Positions 63,731 to 64,000 of a stretch of DNA of 64,000 bases are shown one piece after another. The notes beneath the pieces are model-generated. The model was given only the letters and a program-made list of their open reading frames with translations. It did not search any database and was not told the DNA's origin. The position numbers and the translations under genes were made by a program. Each line of letters begins with the position of its first letter. Positions within the stretch are counted from its first letter, which is position 1. Location of the stretch: positions 1,488,001 through 1,552,000 of the forward strand of contig SWDT01000001.1 in assembly GCA_009193035.1 (NCBI GenBank). Reading direction: 5' to 3'. Source of the DNA: Halicephalobus mephisto. Lineage: Eukaryota > Nematoda > Chromadorea > Rhabditida > Panagrolaimidae.

Positions 63731-63930
63731 TAGGGAAAAGGATACTGTAACAGGGAAAAGGATACTGTAACAGGGAAAAAGATACTGTAACAGGGAAGAG
63801 CATACTGTAACAGGGAAAAGCATACTGTAACAGGGAAAAGCATACTGTAACAGGGAAAAGCATACTGTAACAGGGAAAAAGATACTGTAACAGGGAAAAA
63901 GATACTGTAACAGGGAAAAGCATACTGTAA
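63731..63930 (+). repeat. 20-bp minisatellite, 10 units
   Basis: Ten exact 20-bp units of the type CAGGGAAAAGCATACTGTAA. Units differ mainly at positions 9-11 (AGC, AGG, AAG). Because 20 x 3 = 60, all three minus-strand frames stay open and give spurious repetitive peptides such as FPVTVCFSLLQY. Confidence 0.97.
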
Positions 63931-64000
63931 TTAATAGGTAAAGAATTAGGTAGAAAATAGTCCTCTTTATTTTACACTTTCTTTGGTACCAAAAGTGATG

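Noticed and set aside
63580..63923. Repetitive 66-89 aa minus-strand proteins
   Set aside because: All three frames are open only because the 20-bp minisatellite lacks stops; not coding.
1..64000. CRISPR arrays, prokaryotic islands or horizontally acquired genes
   Set aside because: No spaced direct-repeat array; all recognised genes are spliced animal genes with similar composition.

Overview
The window looks like nuclear DNA of a nematode, probably rhabditid-like; the species is not determined. The evidence is as follows. Introns are short (many 42-70 nt) with nematode-style TTTTCAG/TTTTAG acceptors. Several genes have such an acceptor 1-10 nt before their start ATG with no coding exon upstream, the signature of spliced-leader trans-splicing. 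Fossil Tc3-like and mariner transposases are present. The gene set is distinctive: a FEM-2-type PP2C, a GAR-2-type muscarinic receptor, an NHR-6/NR4A receptor, LIT-1/Nemo kinase, RNF-5, and two CD36/SCAV proteins. From memory, most of their C. elegans relatives lie on chromosome III.

Layout. 0.3-20.3 kb is a run of minus-strand genes: a CCK-like neuropeptide GPCR (295-2444), two CD36-family scavenger receptors (5501-7186 and 10355-12140), a muscarinic acetylcholine receptor (13075-17742) and the ER-membrane RING ligase RNF-5 (19629-20298). fem-2 (21325-22695, plus) is divergent from rnf-5. A 7-kb non-coding stretch follows. It carries a candidate promoter (CRE, GC box, TATA at 26.76-26.96 kb) and leads into an NR4A nuclear receptor (29854-37469, plus). 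A Cys-loop anion channel (40738-42449, minus) lies beyond. 42.5-57 kb is AT-rich, repeat-bearing, and probably holds distal regulatory DNA and an upstream exon of the Nemo-like kinase gene lit-1 (57361-61790, plus). The right end has a tRNA-like repeat head followed by a ten-unit 20-bp minisatellite.

Repeats: a 360-bp inverted repeat, about 98% identical by eye, occurs at 37779-38142 and 53451-53810 with TTAA at both outer ends. Degenerate Tc3-like transposase frames lie at about 38.15-39.40 and 46.88-47.95 kb. A mariner C-terminus is fossilised in a lit-1 intron. A dispersed TTCnnGAA-rich family recurs in introns and spacers.

The genes do not form an obvious operon or pathway: each has its own spacer, usually over 1 kb. 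Most exon models here were built by hand by joining splice sites in phase. I found no new multi-gene system. The most unusual points are a six-residue insertion in the NR4A DNA-binding domain, the 16-kb inverted-repeat interval enclosing an intact ion-channel gene, and the altered RALGD motif in FEM-2.
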